From an uncultured Selenomonadaceae bacterium (GTDB lineage Bacteria > Bacillota > Negativicutes > Selenomonadales > Selenomonadaceae): 64,000 nt of DNA. A program made the position numbers and the translations under genes. The stretch is taken from contig CAJOFR010000012.1 of assembly GCA_905234195.1 (NCBI GenBank), forward strand, positions 1 to 64,000, written 5' to 3'. This document shows, piece after piece, positions 19,093 to 29,213 of the stretch; position 1 is the stretch's first letter, and the number at the start of each line of letters is the position of its first letter. The notes beneath the pieces were generated by a model. It searched no databases and was not told the DNA's origin. It was given only the letters and a program-made list of their open reading frames with translations.

Positions 19093-20241
19093 ATGAATTA
19101 CAGAATGCTTGGAAATACCGGCTTGAAGGTTTCGGAAATTGGTATGGGTTGCGAAGGTTTCAGCGAAGAAAATTTTTCAATGGCGCAAAAACTTTTTGAC
19201 GTCGCCGAAAAAAATGGAGTGAACTATTTCGATTTGTACACGTCCGACCCCGACGTTCGCAGGGCTGTAGGAAATGCGCTGAAAGGTCGCCGAGAAAAAT
19301 TTATCGTGCAGTCGCATATCTGTTCCGTTTGGAAAAATGGGCAGTATCAGCGCACGCGCAAGCTGAAGGAAGTTAAAGCCGGCTTCGAGGAAATGATGAA
19401 CCTTTTGCAGACTGATTATCTTGATGTCGGTATGATTCATTATTGTGATGCGCTTGACGATTGGCAGGAAATTGTTTCGGGCGGCGTGTTGGATTACGCG
19501 CGCGAGCTGAAAAATTCCGGACGCATTAAACATATCGGCTTGAGCAGTCATAATCCGCAAGTTGCGCTGAAGGCTGTGGAAAGCGGCGCGATTGAAGTTT
19601 TGATGTTCAGCGTCAATCCCTGTTACGATTTGCAGCCCGCCTCCGAAGACGTCGAGCAGCTTTGGGCTCCCGAAAACTACGAAAATAATTTGACGAACAT
19701 GGATCCCGACAGGCAAAATCTTTACGAAACTTGTCAGCGTCTCGGCGTGGGAATTACCGTCATGAAATGTTTTGGCGGCGGCGATTTGCTTGACGCGAAA
19801 CTTTCTCCGGCGGGTGTCGCGCTGACTGTCAACCAGTGCATTCATTACGCGCTGACTCGTCCGGGCGTCGCAGTCGTTTTGGCGGGTGCTCATTCCGTCG
19901 AACAATTTGAAAAGAGTTTGGCTTACGAGACCGCCACTGACGAAGAAAAAGATTATGCGCTTACTTTCGCGTCCTTCCCAAAAATCAGTTGGCGCGGGCA
20001 CTGTGTTTATTGTTCGCACTGCGAGCCCTGCCCCAAGAAAATTGATATTGCCTACGTCACGAAATTTTTAAACTTGACTATCGCGCAGAAAAAAATCCCC
20101 GAAACTGTCCGCGAACACTACGCCGCGCTGAAACACCACGCCGGCGAATGTATTCAGTGCGGGGCGTGCGAGACGCGCTGCCCGTTCGGCGTGAAAATAC
20201 GCGAGAACATGAAAAAGGCCGCAGAAATTTTCGGCTACTGA
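19093..20241 (+). CDS. Aldo/keto reductase with C-terminal 4Fe-4S domain
   Basis: MNYRMLGNTGLKVSEIGMGCEG; C-term CVYCSHCEPCPKKI and CIQCGACETRCPF. Confidence 0.95.
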   Translation: MNYRMLGNTGLKVSEIGMGCEGFSEENFSMAQKLFDVAEKNGVNYFDLYTSDPDVRRAVGNALKGRREKFIVQSHICSVWKNGQYQRTRKLKEVKAGFEEMMNLLQTDYLDVGMIHYCDALDDWQEIVSGGVLDYARELKNSGRIKHIGLSSHNPQVALKAVESGAIEVLMFSVNPCYDLQPASEDVEQLWAPENYENNLTNMDPDRQNLYETCQRLGVGITVMKCFGGGDLLDAKLSPAGVALTVNQCIHYALTRPGVAVVLAGAHSVEQFEKSLAYETATDEEKDYALTFASFPKISWRGHCVYCSHCEPCPKKIDIAYVTKFLNLTIAQKKIPETVREHYAALKHHAGECIQCGACETRCPFGVKIRENMKKAAEIFGY

Positions 20242-20261
20242 TTCGTAAAATTTTGCAACAG

Positions 20262-20301
20262 AAAAATCGCGGAGACCGGACGAAACATCCCCGCGATTTT
20301 T
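20262..20301. terminator. Bidirectional terminator
   Basis: AAAAATCGCGG ... CCGCGATTTTT. Confidence 0.85.
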
Positions 20302-20335
20302 ATTTATATTAAAACCTCGAATAAACTTTCAAAAT

Positions 20336-20410
20336 TGGTGACGCCTAAGGGATTCGAACCCTTGAACCCGCCGTGAGAGGGCGGTGTCTTAACCACTTGA
20401 CGAAGGCGCC
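20336..20410 (-). tRNA. tRNA-Glu (anticodon CTC), CCA encoded
   Basis: Reverse complement GGCGCCTTCGTCAAGTGGTTAAGACACCGCCCTCTCACGGCGGGTTCAAGGGTTCGAATCCCTTAGGCGTCACCA; loop CTCTCAC. Confidence 0.95.
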
Positions 20411-20480
20411 GATAACCGTAGTTAATGTTAGCACAGAAAAGCGAACTCGTCAAGGAAAAAATTTGCCGGAGAAAAATATT

Positions 20481-21134
20481 TTAGCGGTGCGGACGATTTT
20501 CCCTTGAGATTTTGCGCAAGTCGACGTTGTATTCTTTGGCGACGTCATTCCAGCTATTGTTAATCTTGCGTTTTGAAAGGACAGTCTTAACATTTTTGCC
20601 GGAGGCGTTGGCGATAATCCCCGCCATTTGAATATCGCGCGGGCTGTAGTTTTCTTTCAGCAGATCTTCGACAACTTTTTTATCGAGCTTGGAAATTTTG
20701 GCGAGCTGTGACAATTTTTCATCTTTGGCAAAAGCGTCGAACTGTTCACGAGTGACGCCGAGTTTTTCGGCGACTTGATGCCAATCGGATTTCATCGCCA
20801 GGACTTCGGAAAAAGATCTGTTGCTAAGTTTCGCCAAAGTCGCCGCATTTCTCACATCGCCGAAGGGAACGCGATTTTTCAGCGCGGCGGAAACTTCGGA
20901 GGCGTCAACGCCGTAGTAGTCCGAGATTTCTTTGGAGAGTTCGGCAATTTTTTCGTCGCTAAGCTCCTTGCGCTCGTGCCTTTCCTGAAATTCCTCAAAG
21001 CGCGCGGTTTTATCGGAGTCGTCTTTTTCTGCGGCGTAGACGTTGCTTGCGGCAAGCCCGCCTGTCATAAAAATCGCGCCGCTCAAAATCCCGGCGATAA
21101 GTTTCTTTTTCAAACTGGTTTTCAAACTGGTCAT
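20481..21134 (-). CDS. Secreted helical-repeat protein of unknown function
   Basis: Signal peptide MTSLKTSLKKKLIAGILSGAIFMTGGLAASNVYA; repeated LA..S.RSF.EVL...SDWHQVAEKLGV / IANASGKNVKTVLS...NSWNDVAKEYNV. Confidence 0.7.
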   Translation of the reverse strand: MTSLKTSLKKKLIAGILSGAIFMTGGLAASNVYAAEKDDSDKTARFEEFQERHERKELSDEKIAELSKEISDYYGVDASEVSAALKNRVPFGDVRNAATLAKLSNRSFSEVLAMKSDWHQVAEKLGVTREQFDAFAKDEKLSQLAKISKLDKKVVEDLLKENYSPRDIQMAGIIANASGKNVKTVLSKRKINNSWNDVAKEYNVDLRKISRENRPHR

Positions 21135-21296
21135 GATAATCAATCCTCCAATTAATGTGGGTGATTTTTGAAACACGCTGATTATAACTCAAAAGTTCGC
21201 GGCTGTCTTTAAAATTAGATTAAAAATTTTGGTTGCGGCAGGAAAATTTTTCGACAGCGTAGAAATTAGGATAAAATTTTTGAAAATAATTGGAGT

Positions 21297-21563
21297 GTGG
21301 ATATTGTGAGCAAAGAGCAACTCGAAAAGCTTATTTCTGAAAAAATTGAGGCGGCGTTGAAGTCTGAAGATACCCCGAAAAAATTTTTTATTACTGCCAA
21401 CGGGCGCGGCGTGACTGACGGCGGCGACCTCTACAACGCGGTTTTGCACGAAGTTCTTGACGTCGTGAAAATTGCGCTCGTCGATATTATCTCCGAACTT
21501 TCTGCCGTCTCGGAAAAATCTGCGGCTTCCGTCCAAACTGCGAAACAATCCGCGAAAAAATAA
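21297..21563 (+). CDS. Small hypothetical protein (up to 88 aa; alternative GTG start at about 21306)
   Basis: ORF with GGAG upstream and downstream terminator. Confidence 0.55.
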   Translation: MDIVSKEQLEKLISEKIEAALKSEDTPKKFFITANGRGVTDGGDLYNAVLHEVLDVVKIALVDIISELSAVSEKSAASVQTAKQSAKK

Positions 21564-21583
21564 TTGACGACCGAAAAAAATAA

Positions 21584-21617
21584 AACCTGCGCGAATTTTG
21601 GACAGCCTGCGCAGGTT
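21584..21617 (+). terminator. Rho-independent terminator upstream of leuS
   Basis: AACCTGCGC ... GCGCAGGTT + T run. Confidence 0.85.
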
Positions 21618-21631
21618 TTTTGTTGGTCTTG

Positions 21632-21660
21632 TTGACAAGCAAGACGCATAAGTTTATAAT
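21632..21660 (+). promoter_or_regulatory. Consensus promoter TTGACA-N17-TATAAT for leuS
   Basis: Exact -35/-10 hexamers with 17-bp spacer. Confidence 0.9.
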
Positions 21661-21694
21661 TTTTTGTCAACAGAATTTTTGAGGAGGGATTTCG

Positions 21695-24163
21695 TTGGAA
21701 AAATATAATCCGCAAGAGATTGAGCCGAAGTGGCAAAAAATTTGGGACGAGCCGAGTTATTATAAAGCTGACATAGATAAAAGTCGACCGAAAAGTTACG
21801 TCTTGTCGATGCTCCCTTATCCTTCGGGGAATTTGCACTGCGGGCACCTTAGAAATTATGCGATAGGCGATATATTTGTAAGGTACCGCTCCATGAACGG
21901 CTTTAATGTTTTGTCGCCAATGGGTTTTGACGCGATGGGCTTGCCGGCGGAGGGAGCTGCCATAAAGCACGGCATTCGCCCCGACGTGTGGACTTACAAA
22001 AATATTGAAAACATGACGCGGCAACTTAAGTCAATGGGCTTGTACTACGATTGGGACAGGGAAGTTATCACGTGTCACCCGTCGTATTATAAATTTACTC
22101 AATGGCTTTTCGAGTTGTTTTATAAGCGCGGGCTGGCGTACAGGAAAGAGGCGTCGGTTAATTGGTGCGACACTTGCGGGACGGTTTTGGCGAACGAGCA
22201 GGTTATTGACGGGAAGTGCTGGCGTTGTGACCACGAAGTACACAAGAAAAATTTGGCGCAGTGGTTTTTGAAAATCACTGACTACGCTGACGAACTGCTG
22301 AAGGATCTCGACAAGCTGAAGGGCTGGCCTAATCGCGTGAAGGTCATGCAGGAAAATTGGATAGGGCGAAGCGAAGGCGCGGAGTTCAGTTTGGAGATTG
22401 ACGGGCGCGCAGAAAAAATCCCCGTGTACACGACGAGACCCGACACTATTTTCGGGATAACGTTCATGGCTCTTGCGGTTGAACATCCTCTTATCGAAAA
22501 ACTTATCGCGGGCAAGCCGAACGAGGAAGAAATTCGCAGGTTTATCACCGAGACGCGCAACATGAGCGATATGGAGCGCACGTCAAGCGAATCCGAGAAG
22601 AAGGGGATTTTCACCGGCGAATACGCGATTAATCCCGTCAACGGCAAAAAAGTTCCCATTTGGATAACAAATTATGTGCTTTACGAATACGGAACGGGCG
22701 CGGTCATGGGCGTGCCCTCCCACGACGAACGCGATTGGATGTTCGCGAAAAAGTACGGACTGGAAATTATTTTGGTTATCGATAATCCGAGCGCGCCGTT
22801 AAAACTCGAAGAGATGGATAACGCTTACACCGAGCCGGGCATTATGATTAATTCCGGCGAATTTAACGGCATGGAGAACGAGAAGGCGAAGGGCGCGATT
22901 GTTGATTGGCTGGAGGCGAAAAAAATCGGCGCGCGCAAAATTAATTACAAGTTGCGCGATTGGCTGATTTCCCGTCAAAGATATTGGGGCGCGCCTATTC
23001 CGGTGATTTATTGCGACCACTGCGGAGAAGTCCTCGTGCCTGAAGAAGATCTGCCCGTTGAACTTCCGGACGACGTCGAATTTAAACAGGGCGCGTTGAG
23101 TCCGCTGTCGACGAGCAAAAAATTTAACGACGTCAAATGCCCGAAGTGCGGGAGACCTGCGCGCCGCGAGACTGATACAATGGATACGTTCATTTGCTCT
23201 TCGTGGTACTACCTGCGCTACACCGACCCGCATAATGGTAAATTGCCCTTCGACCGCGACAAAGTCAACTACTGGAGTCCGGTTGACCAATACATTGGCG
23301 GGATTGAACACGCGATTTTGCATTTGCTTTACTCCAGATTTTTCACGAAGGTTTTGCGCGACGCCGAATTGCTCGATTACGACGAGCCCTTCACGAATTT
23401 GTTGACGCAGGGCATGGTTATCAAGGACGGCGCGAAAATGAGTAAGTCGCTGGGCAATGTGGTTTCGCCGGAGGAAATTATTTCAAAGTACGGTGCGGAC
23501 ACGGCAAGGCTGTTTATTCTCTTCGCCGCGCCTGTCGAACGTGATTTGGATTGGAGCGATCAGGGCGTCGAAGGTTCGTTCAGATTTTTGAATCGCGTGT
23601 GGCGTATCGTGGGAATTTTTGAGGACGCAATTAAAAGCGGCGTCGACGAATACGACGTCGAGACTTTGAATGACGAGGAAAAAAATCTTCGCCGGATTCT
23701 GCACAAGACGATGAAAAAAGTCACGGAGGATTTGCGCGACCGCTTTGCTTTCAACACGGCGATCAGTTCGCTGATGGAACTCGTCAACGCAATGCACACC
23801 TTCCAGGACAAAAAAATAAATCCCGACCTTGCGCGGGAAGTCACGAAAAATCTTTTGAAGATGCTTGCGCCGTTCGTGCCGCACATTACCGCCGAGCTTT
23901 GGAGCAAATTTTTTGAAGGCGACATTCACAAACAGAGCTGGGTTAAGTTCGACGAGGCGGCGATTGTCGAAGACACGGTTGAAATTGTCGTGCAGATTAA
24001 CGGGAAAGTTCGTGAGCACATAAAAGTTGCGACGGGCTTAACCAAAGCCGAACTGGAAAAACTTGCGCCGACAATTCCGCGCGTGCAAGAGCTGACTGCC
24101 GGCAAAAACGTCATGAAAATTATTGCCGTGCCGAATAAATTAATTAACGTCGTCGTGAAATAA
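21695..24163 (+). CDS. leuS: Leucyl-tRNA synthetase
   Basis: [36 protein letters not shown] start with GGAGGG. Confidence 0.98.
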   Translation: MEKYNPQEIEPKWQKIWDEPSYYKADIDKSRPKSYVLSMLPYPSGNLHCGHLRNYAIGDIFVRYRSMNGFNVLSPMGFDAMGLPAEGAAIKHGIRPDVWTYKNIENMTRQLKSMGLYYDWDREVITCHPSYYKFTQWLFELFYKRGLAYRKEASVNWCDTCGTVLANEQVIDGKCWRCDHEVHKKNLAQWFLKITDYADELLKDLDKLKGWPNRVKVMQENWIGRSEGAEFSLEIDGRAEKIPVYTTRPDTIFGITFMALAVEHPLIEKLIAGKPNEEEIRRFITETRNMSDMERTSSESEKKGIFTGEYAINPVNGKKVPIWITNYVLYEYGTGAVMGVPSHDERDWMFAKKYGLEIILVIDNPSAPLKLEEMDNAYTEPGIMINSGEFNGMENEKAKGAIVDWLEAKKIGARKINYKLRDWLISRQRYWGAPIPVIYCDHCGEVLVPEEDLPVELPDDVEFKQGALSPLSTSKKFNDVKCPKCGRPARRETDTMDTFICSSWYYLRYTDPHNGKLPFDRDKVNYWSPVDQYIGGIEHAILHLLYSRFFTKVLRDAELLDYDEPFTNLLTQGMVIKDGAKMSKSLGNVVSPEEIISKYGADTARLFILFAAPVERDLDWSDQGVEGSFRFLNRVWRIVGIFEDAIKSGVDEYDVETLNDEEKNLRRILHKTMKKVTEDLRDRFAFNTAISSLMELVNAMHTFQDKKINPDLAREVTKNLLKMLAPFVPHITAELWSKFFEGDIHKQSWVKFDEAAIVEDTVEIVVQINGKVREHIKVATGLTKAELEKLAPTIPRVQELTAGKNVMKIIAVPNKLINVVVK

Positions 24164-24184
24164 ATTTTTCCGATAAAAAAAATC

Positions 24185-24212
24185 GCGCAGAGATGAATTT
24201 TCGTCCCTGCGC
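24185..24212. terminator. Terminator between convergent leuS and def
   Basis: GCGCAGAGA ... TCCCTGCGC + T7. Confidence 0.75.
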
Positions 24213-24217
24213 TTTTT

Positions 24218-24694
24218 TTATTTGGCTTCAGTTTCAGTTTTTTTGCCTTTGGTGATATTTTTTGCGATGTCGATGAAGAGCCGCCCGTTAAGGTGATCCA
24301 CTTCGTGCTGAATGCACCGCGCGAGCAACCCTTCAGCCTCAATTTCTTTTTCCTTATGAAAGCGCGTCGTGTACTTGACGCGAATTTTTTCTGCGCGCTC
24401 GACGTCCCCGAAAAGATCCGGACAAGAAAGGCAACCTTCGGTATCGACGACGGAGCCTTCGCGGTGAGTGATAACGGGGTTAATTAAATCGTAGCGTTTT
24501 TGATCCACGTCGACGACAACCGCGCGGACAGAAACACCGACTTGAGGCGCGGCAATTCCAATCCCCGCCGTCGCGTACATTGTATCAGCCATATCGTCAA
24601 GCAAGCGTTTAATTCTCTTGTCAATCTTCGTGACTTCGACGGCGGTCTTTTTCAAAATAGGATCACCGGCAGTTTTTATTTCAAGCACAGCCAT
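24218..24694 (-). CDS. def: Peptide deformylase
   Basis: GIGIAAPQVG, EGCLSCPD, ARCIQHEVDHLNG. Confidence 0.97.
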   Translation of the reverse strand: MAVLEIKTAGDPILKKTAVEVTKIDKRIKRLLDDMADTMYATAGIGIAAPQVGVSVRAVVVDVDQKRYDLINPVITHREGSVVDTEGCLSCPDLFGDVERAEKIRVKYTTRFHKEKEIEAEGLLARCIQHEVDHLNGRLFIDIAKNITKGKKTETEAK

Positions 24695-24700
24695 AATTTA

Positions 24701-25717
24701 TTAGTCCCTTTCGTTCAAAGCATTGAGTACATCTTCGCGAGTGACGGCATAAGTACCGGATTTTGAAATGACGATACCCGCCGCGACGTTGGTGATATAT
24801 GCGCCGTCAATGGGTTTCAGTCCTCCGGCAAGAGCCATTGAAAAAACTGCGGCAACAGTATCCGCCGCGCCCGCGCTGTCAAAAACTTCCTGCGACTTTG
24901 TCGGAATGTGAGCGACGTTGTCATCAGTCACCAAAGTTATTCCGTGAGAAGAGCGAGTAGCCAAAACATTTTTAATTTTGAATTTCCGCATAATGTATCT
25001 TCCCGCGCGCTCGACAACGTCGTCATCTTCGTCGGTTATAGGCGAGAGCATGACCTTATTAATTTTCGCAATGTTAGGGGTGACGTAATCGGCCTGCGCG
25101 TATTTAATCCAGCGTTGCCCGTAAGGCATGACGGTGACGGGGACGCCGTGATAATGCGCCGCCTTGATAACTTCCGCGCAAAAATATTCCGTGCAAACTC
25201 CCTTTTCGTAGTCAGCGATAACAACTGCGTCAAGGCTGTCATTCAGGCGGCGGCGAACATATTTTTCAAGCGCGCCGTATTGGTCGTCTTTCTTCGGCGA
25301 GCTGTCCTCGAAGTCCATACGAAACATTTGTTGGTGCCCGCTTATGACGCGAACTTTTGTAGTTGTCGGGGATTCGGTAGTAATCAGCCCGTCTTGATTT
25401 ATATTATTTTTTTTCAGCTGGTCGGACAGAGTTTCAAAATTGTGGTCGTCACCGACAAAGCCGGCGAGATAAGTTTTGCAGCCGAGCAAAGATAAATTGT
25501 GAGCGATATTCGCCGCCGCGCCGAGAGCCGAACGCCGCTTGACGATTTTCGCGACGGGCACGGGCGCATCGCTTGCGAACTTGTGAACTTCTCCGTGATA
25601 ATATTTGTCAATCATCACATCGCCGACAACTAGAACTTTACACTTTCCGGCTTTATCGATAAAAAATTTTTTCCAATCGGATTTATTCATTTTAATCACC
25701 AACAAAAATTTTTCCAT
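24701..25717 (-). CDS. PfkB-family kinase, D-glycero-beta-D-manno-heptose-7-phosphate kinase-like
   Basis: KVLVVGDVMIDKYYHGEVHKFASDAPVPV..., DSAGAADTVAAVFSMALA; likely start ATG at 25690. Confidence 0.88.
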   Translation of the reverse strand: MEKFLLVIKMNKSDWKKFFIDKAGKCKVLVVGDVMIDKYYHGEVHKFASDAPVPVAKIVKRRSALGAAANIAHNLSLLGCKTYLAGFVGDDHNFETLSDQLKKNNINQDGLITTESPTTTKVRVISGHQQMFRMDFEDSSPKKDDQYGALEKYVRRRLNDSLDAVVIADYEKGVCTEYFCAEVIKAAHYHGVPVTVMPYGQRWIKYAQADYVTPNIAKINKVMLSPITDEDDDVVERAGRYIMRKFKIKNVLATRSSHGITLVTDDNVAHIPTKSQEVFDSAGAADTVAAVFSMALAGGLKPIDGAYITNVAAGIVISKSGTYAVTREDVLNALNERD

Positions 25718-25746
25718 AATTATATCACGAAAGACGAAATAAAAAA

Positions 25747-25770
25747 CCCCCTGAAATTTTTTTCGGGGGC
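25747..25770 (-). terminator. Terminator of fumarase/fumarate reductase cluster
   Basis: CCCCC/GGGGG hairpin with T tract on minus strand. Confidence 0.8.
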
Positions 25771-25798
25771 TAAAATTTTTATAGCAGTTAAAATTTTT

Positions 25799-26545
25799 TC
25801 AGAAGTTGAAAATATTTTTGAGAGCCTGCAAGTTTACGTCGCGATTGAGTTGTGCGAGGTAAGTTGTCAGCTTAATTGACTTCGGACAAACTTCGACGCA
25901 GTTTTGGCTATTGCCGCAACTGGTGATGCCGCCTTTTTCCATGAGAGCGTTCAGACGTTTAGGCGCGTCGAATTTTCCGAGCGGGTGGAGATTGAAAAGG
26001 TACGCTTGGACTGTTGGCGCGGGACCGATGAAATCTGACTGCGGCCCAACATTCGGGCAGGCCTCCAGGCAGCAGCCGCAAGTCATGCAGTGAGAAATTT
26101 CGTAAGCTGTTTGCGCGGTGTACGGATTTTGAATCGGCGCGTCTTTGACTTCCCATGAGCCGTCGAGTTCAACCCAGCCCTGAATTTTTTTCAGACTCTC
26201 GAACATGACGCTGCGGTCAATCAGCAAATCGCGGATAACGGGGAAAGTTCGCGCAGGAGCAAGGTGAATCGGCTGTTGAATTTCGTCGACGAGCGCGCAA
26301 CAAGCCTGACGAGCCCTGCCATTGATAACCATCATGCACGCGCCGCAAACTTTTTCGAGACAATTACATTCCCACGTTACGGGCGGCACTCTTTTCCCGT
26401 CGACTGTGACGGGATTTTTTTGTATTTCCATTAAAGCGGCGACGACGTTCAGCCCGGGACGATAGTCGACGTCAAACTCTTGCGTGTAAGGCTTATCGTT
26501 CGGACCATCCTGCCGCTCTATTATAAATCTGACTTTATCGGCCAT
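25799..26545 (-). CDS. sdhB: Fumarate reductase/succinate dehydrogenase iron-sulfur subunit
   Basis: CNCLEKVCGACMMVINGRARQAC, CMTCGCCLEACPN. Confidence 0.95.
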   Translation of the reverse strand: MADKVRFIIERQDGPNDKPYTQEFDVDYRPGLNVVAALMEIQKNPVTVDGKRVPPVTWECNCLEKVCGACMMVINGRARQACCALVDEIQQPIHLAPARTFPVIRDLLIDRSVMFESLKKIQGWVELDGSWEVKDAPIQNPYTAQTAYEISHCMTCGCCLEACPNVGPQSDFIGPAPTVQAYLFNLHPLGKFDAPKRLNALMEKGGITSCGNSQNCVEVCPKSIKLTTYLAQLNRDVNLQALKNIFNF

Positions 26546-26567
26546 AATAAAAAACCTCCGGTTTTTA

Positions 26568-26607
26568 TTTAGGGGAAAGAATTTTTTGCCCCTTATCCCT
26601 TATCATT
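26568..26607. repeat. Heptad-type inverted repeat
   Basis: TTAGGGGAAAG ... GCCCCTTATCCCTTATCA. Confidence 0.6.
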
Positions 26608-28426
26608 CTTTTTTGGCGACAGCGTAGTTACGTGCGCGCGGCTTAATCAGCGAATGATCAAACTCACGATAACTGATAATCGGCTCTTCGGTTTTCGGAT
26701 CATAGGTGACAATTGTCGTGCGCATGAAATTTTTATCGTCGCGCCCCATGAAAACGAGTTCGCCGTCGGCGTCGTGTTTCTGCTTGCCATTTTCGAGAAC
26801 TATTTTTGCGTGAGCACCGCGAGATTCGTCACGCATTCTTGCGCCCTTCGTGATAGTCATCGCATAGAGAATCATGTTACGAAGTTGGCGGACGAACATT
26901 GCCTCTTGATTGGCAACGGGAGAATGATCCGTTATGCCGATATTATCCCAACGCTGCAGAAGTTTTTTCAGTTCGACAAGGCAAGCGTCGAGCCCGTTGT
27001 TATCGCGCTCAATGGCAACGTACTTGTACATTAAATCGCCCATTTCGTGGTGGAGTTTGTGCGCGTTTTCGGAGCCGTTCATCGTCAAAATTTTATCGTA
27101 TTCGTTTTGCACTTCGCGGCGGGCGGCCTCAAGTTCGGCGTCGGTGAGTTCGGAGCCCTTGTTGCCGGTTTTCGCCCAGTTCATTGCTTCGGGGCCGGAG
27201 ACGGTGCCGGAATAAGCCGCGCTCAAAAGGGAGTTCGCGCCGAGACGATTTGCGCCGTGATATTGGTAGTCACATTCGCCGCTTGCCATAAGCCCTGGGA
27301 TATTCGTGTTGTGTTTTCTGTCGACCCAGATGCCGCCCATTGAGTAGTGGACGGACGGGAAAATTTCCATTGGAACTTTTCGCGGATCCTGCCCGACAAA
27401 TTCGGAATACATTTCCAAAATGCCGCCGAGTTTTCTTTCGAGGTAACCGCTGTCAATATGCGACAAGTCAAGGTAAACGCGATTCTCTTTGTTTATTCCG
27501 AGACCCATATGCACACAGACTTTGTAGATAGCGCGGCTTGCAACGTCACGCGGAACAAGGTTGCCATAAGCCGGATACATTTCTTCGAGGAAATACCAGG
27601 GCTTGCCGTCTTTGTAGACCCAGACGCGTCCGCCTTCACCGCGACAAGCTTCAGACATCAGACGATTTTTATCGGAGCCTGGTATAGCCGTCGGGTGAAT
27701 CTGAATAAATTCAGGGTTGGCAATTTCCGCGCCCTGTTGGTAGACGGCGGAGACAGCCGAGCCGTTACAGATTGTCGACGCCGTGCAACGACCGAACACT
27801 TGACCGGGTCCGCCGGTAGCGAGAATGACGGTATCAGCCTTGAACGCGCGAATTTCCATTGTGTTCATATTTTGGGCGACGAGCCCGCGACAAACGCCCT
27901 CTTTATTTTTGATAATCCTGACAAATTCCCAGAACTCGTATTTCGTGACGGAGCCCTTGACTTCCCAGCGGCGAACCTGTTCGTCAAGCGCGTAAAGAAT
28001 CTGCTGACCGGTAGTGGAGCCGGCGAAACAAGTGCGCTTATGTTTTTGTCCGCCGAAGTTGCGCAAATCCAAAACGCCTTCCGAAGTGCGGGTAAAGGGC
28101 ACGCCCATTCTGTCGAACATCTTGATTAATTTCGGAGCTGCCTCGACCATACCTTTGACGGCAATTTGATCCGCGAGGAAGTCACCGCCGTAAACGGTAT
28201 CGTCGAAGTGTTCGTAAATGCTGTCGTGTTCGCCCTTCGTATCCATACAGGCGTTAATGCCGCCCTGCGCGCAGAGTGAGTGCGAACGTTTAACGGGGCA
28301 ATAGGAGAACAAATCTACTTCGCCGCCGAGTTCACAGACTTTAATCGTGGCGAGCAGTCCCGAAATACCGCCGCCGACTATTGCAATTTTCTTTTTGCTC
28401 ATATCTTTAGCCATATCAGTACTCAC
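26603..28426 (-). CDS. sdhA: Fumarate reductase/succinate dehydrogenase flavoprotein subunit
   Basis: IAIVGGGISGLLATIK, SHSLCAQGGINA, RGEGGRV, HYSMGGIWVD. Confidence 0.97.
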   Translation of the reverse strand: MSTDMAKDMSKKKIAIVGGGISGLLATIKVCELGGEVDLFSYCPVKRSHSLCAQGGINACMDTKGEHDSIYEHFDDTVYGGDFLADQIAVKGMVEAAPKLIKMFDRMGVPFTRTSEGVLDLRNFGGQKHKRTCFAGSTTGQQILYALDEQVRRWEVKGSVTKYEFWEFVRIIKNKEGVCRGLVAQNMNTMEIRAFKADTVILATGGPGQVFGRCTASTICNGSAVSAVYQQGAEIANPEFIQIHPTAIPGSDKNRLMSEACRGEGGRVWVYKDGKPWYFLEEMYPAYGNLVPRDVASRAIYKVCVHMGLGINKENRVYLDLSHIDSGYLERKLGGILEMYSEFVGQDPRKVPMEIFPSVHYSMGGIWVDRKHNTNIPGLMASGECDYQYHGANRLGANSLLSAAYSGTVSGPEAMNWAKTGNKGSELTDAELEAARREVQNEYDKILTMNGSENAHKLHHEMGDLMYKYVAIERDNNGLDACLVELKKLLQRWDNIGITDHSPVANQEAMFVRQLRNMILYAMTITKGARMRDESRGAHAKIVLENGKQKHDADGELVFMGRDDKNFMRTTIVTYDPKTEEPIISYREFDHSLIKPRARNYAVAKKE

Positions 28427-28427
28427 C

Positions 28428-29048
28428 TCAATAAATGAAATAACTTGCCATAAACGCGACGGTCACAAGGCAAAGAGCCGCGCAAAGGCACATGCTGATA
28501 ACGCTGATAACATTTTGGGAGCGCGGACCTTTTGTGATTCCCCACGTCATGCAGAAAGTTGTAATGCCGTTGCAGAAATGGAAAATCGCCGCCCACATTC
28601 CGAGAATATAGAGCACAACGACAATCGGGTTTTGGAAAAAGTTTTGGAGGAGTTCAAAAGAAATGGGGGTGCCGGTTACGCCTTTGACGTAGAAGCGGAG
28701 ATAGCCGACGTGCCAAATCAGGAAGACAACCAAAAACCACGCAGTCCAACGCTGCAAGGTGAAATTCCAGTTGCGCAAATATCCGAAACGACGCGGATTA
28801 TTATTTGCCTGCAGTGCAATGTAGATACCATAAAGTCCGTGAAACAGGAGCGGAACAGCAATCCCGCCGAGCTCAAGCCCCAAGAAAATTGGTTTAGGGA
28901 TAAGCTCCATCATTTCAAGCGCGGTGTTGAGTCCTTCGGGACCGAGCATCGCCATTGAGTTTGTAAAAATGTGCTCAAACAGCACCATTCCCAAGACGAG
29001 CAGACCGCAGAGCGAATGCAATCGCCTTAAATAAAAAGTTGTATGCAT
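28428..29048 (-). CDS. sdhC: Succinate dehydrogenase/fumarate reductase cytochrome b subunit (b558-type)
   Basis: FYLRRLHSLCGLLVLGMVLFEHIFTNS; five-TM pattern with His residues. Confidence 0.92.
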   Translation of the reverse strand: MHTTFYLRRLHSLCGLLVLGMVLFEHIFTNSMAMLGPEGLNTALEMMELIPKPIFLGLELGGIAVPLLFHGLYGIYIALQANNNPRRFGYLRNWNFTLQRWTAWFLVVFLIWHVGYLRFYVKGVTGTPISFELLQNFFQNPIVVVLYILGMWAAIFHFCNGITTFCMTWGITKGPRSQNVISVISMCLCAALCLVTVAFMASYFIY

Positions 29049-29076
29049 TTTAAGCCTCCTTGTTTTTTTTAGTGAC

Positions 29077-29213
29077 TAATGTTAGTGATAAGGGGCAAGG
29101 GGATAGGGATTAGCGATAAGGGGCAAGGGGTAAGGGGCAAGAAAATTTTTTCCGCCAAACCCTTATCCCTTTCCACTTATCCCTTTCCACTAACCACTAT
29201 CCACTAATCTCTA
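29077..29213. repeat. Long heptad inverted repeat, right arm reaching the fumarase stop codon
   Basis: TTAGTGA TAAGGGG CAAGGGG ATAGGGA TTAGCGA TAAGGGG CAAGGGG TAAGGGG ... CCCTTATCCCTTTCCACTTATCCC. Confidence 0.9.

Noticed and set aside
21561-21694. T-box or leucine leader upstream of leuS
   Set aside because: No specifier or GGTGG-type T-box sequence seen; only a terminator for the upstream gene and a consensus promoter.
26654-28958. Many plus-strand ORFs opposite sdhA/sdhC (including 260 and 203 aa)
   Set aside because: Antisense to certain fumarate reductase genes; composition artefacts.
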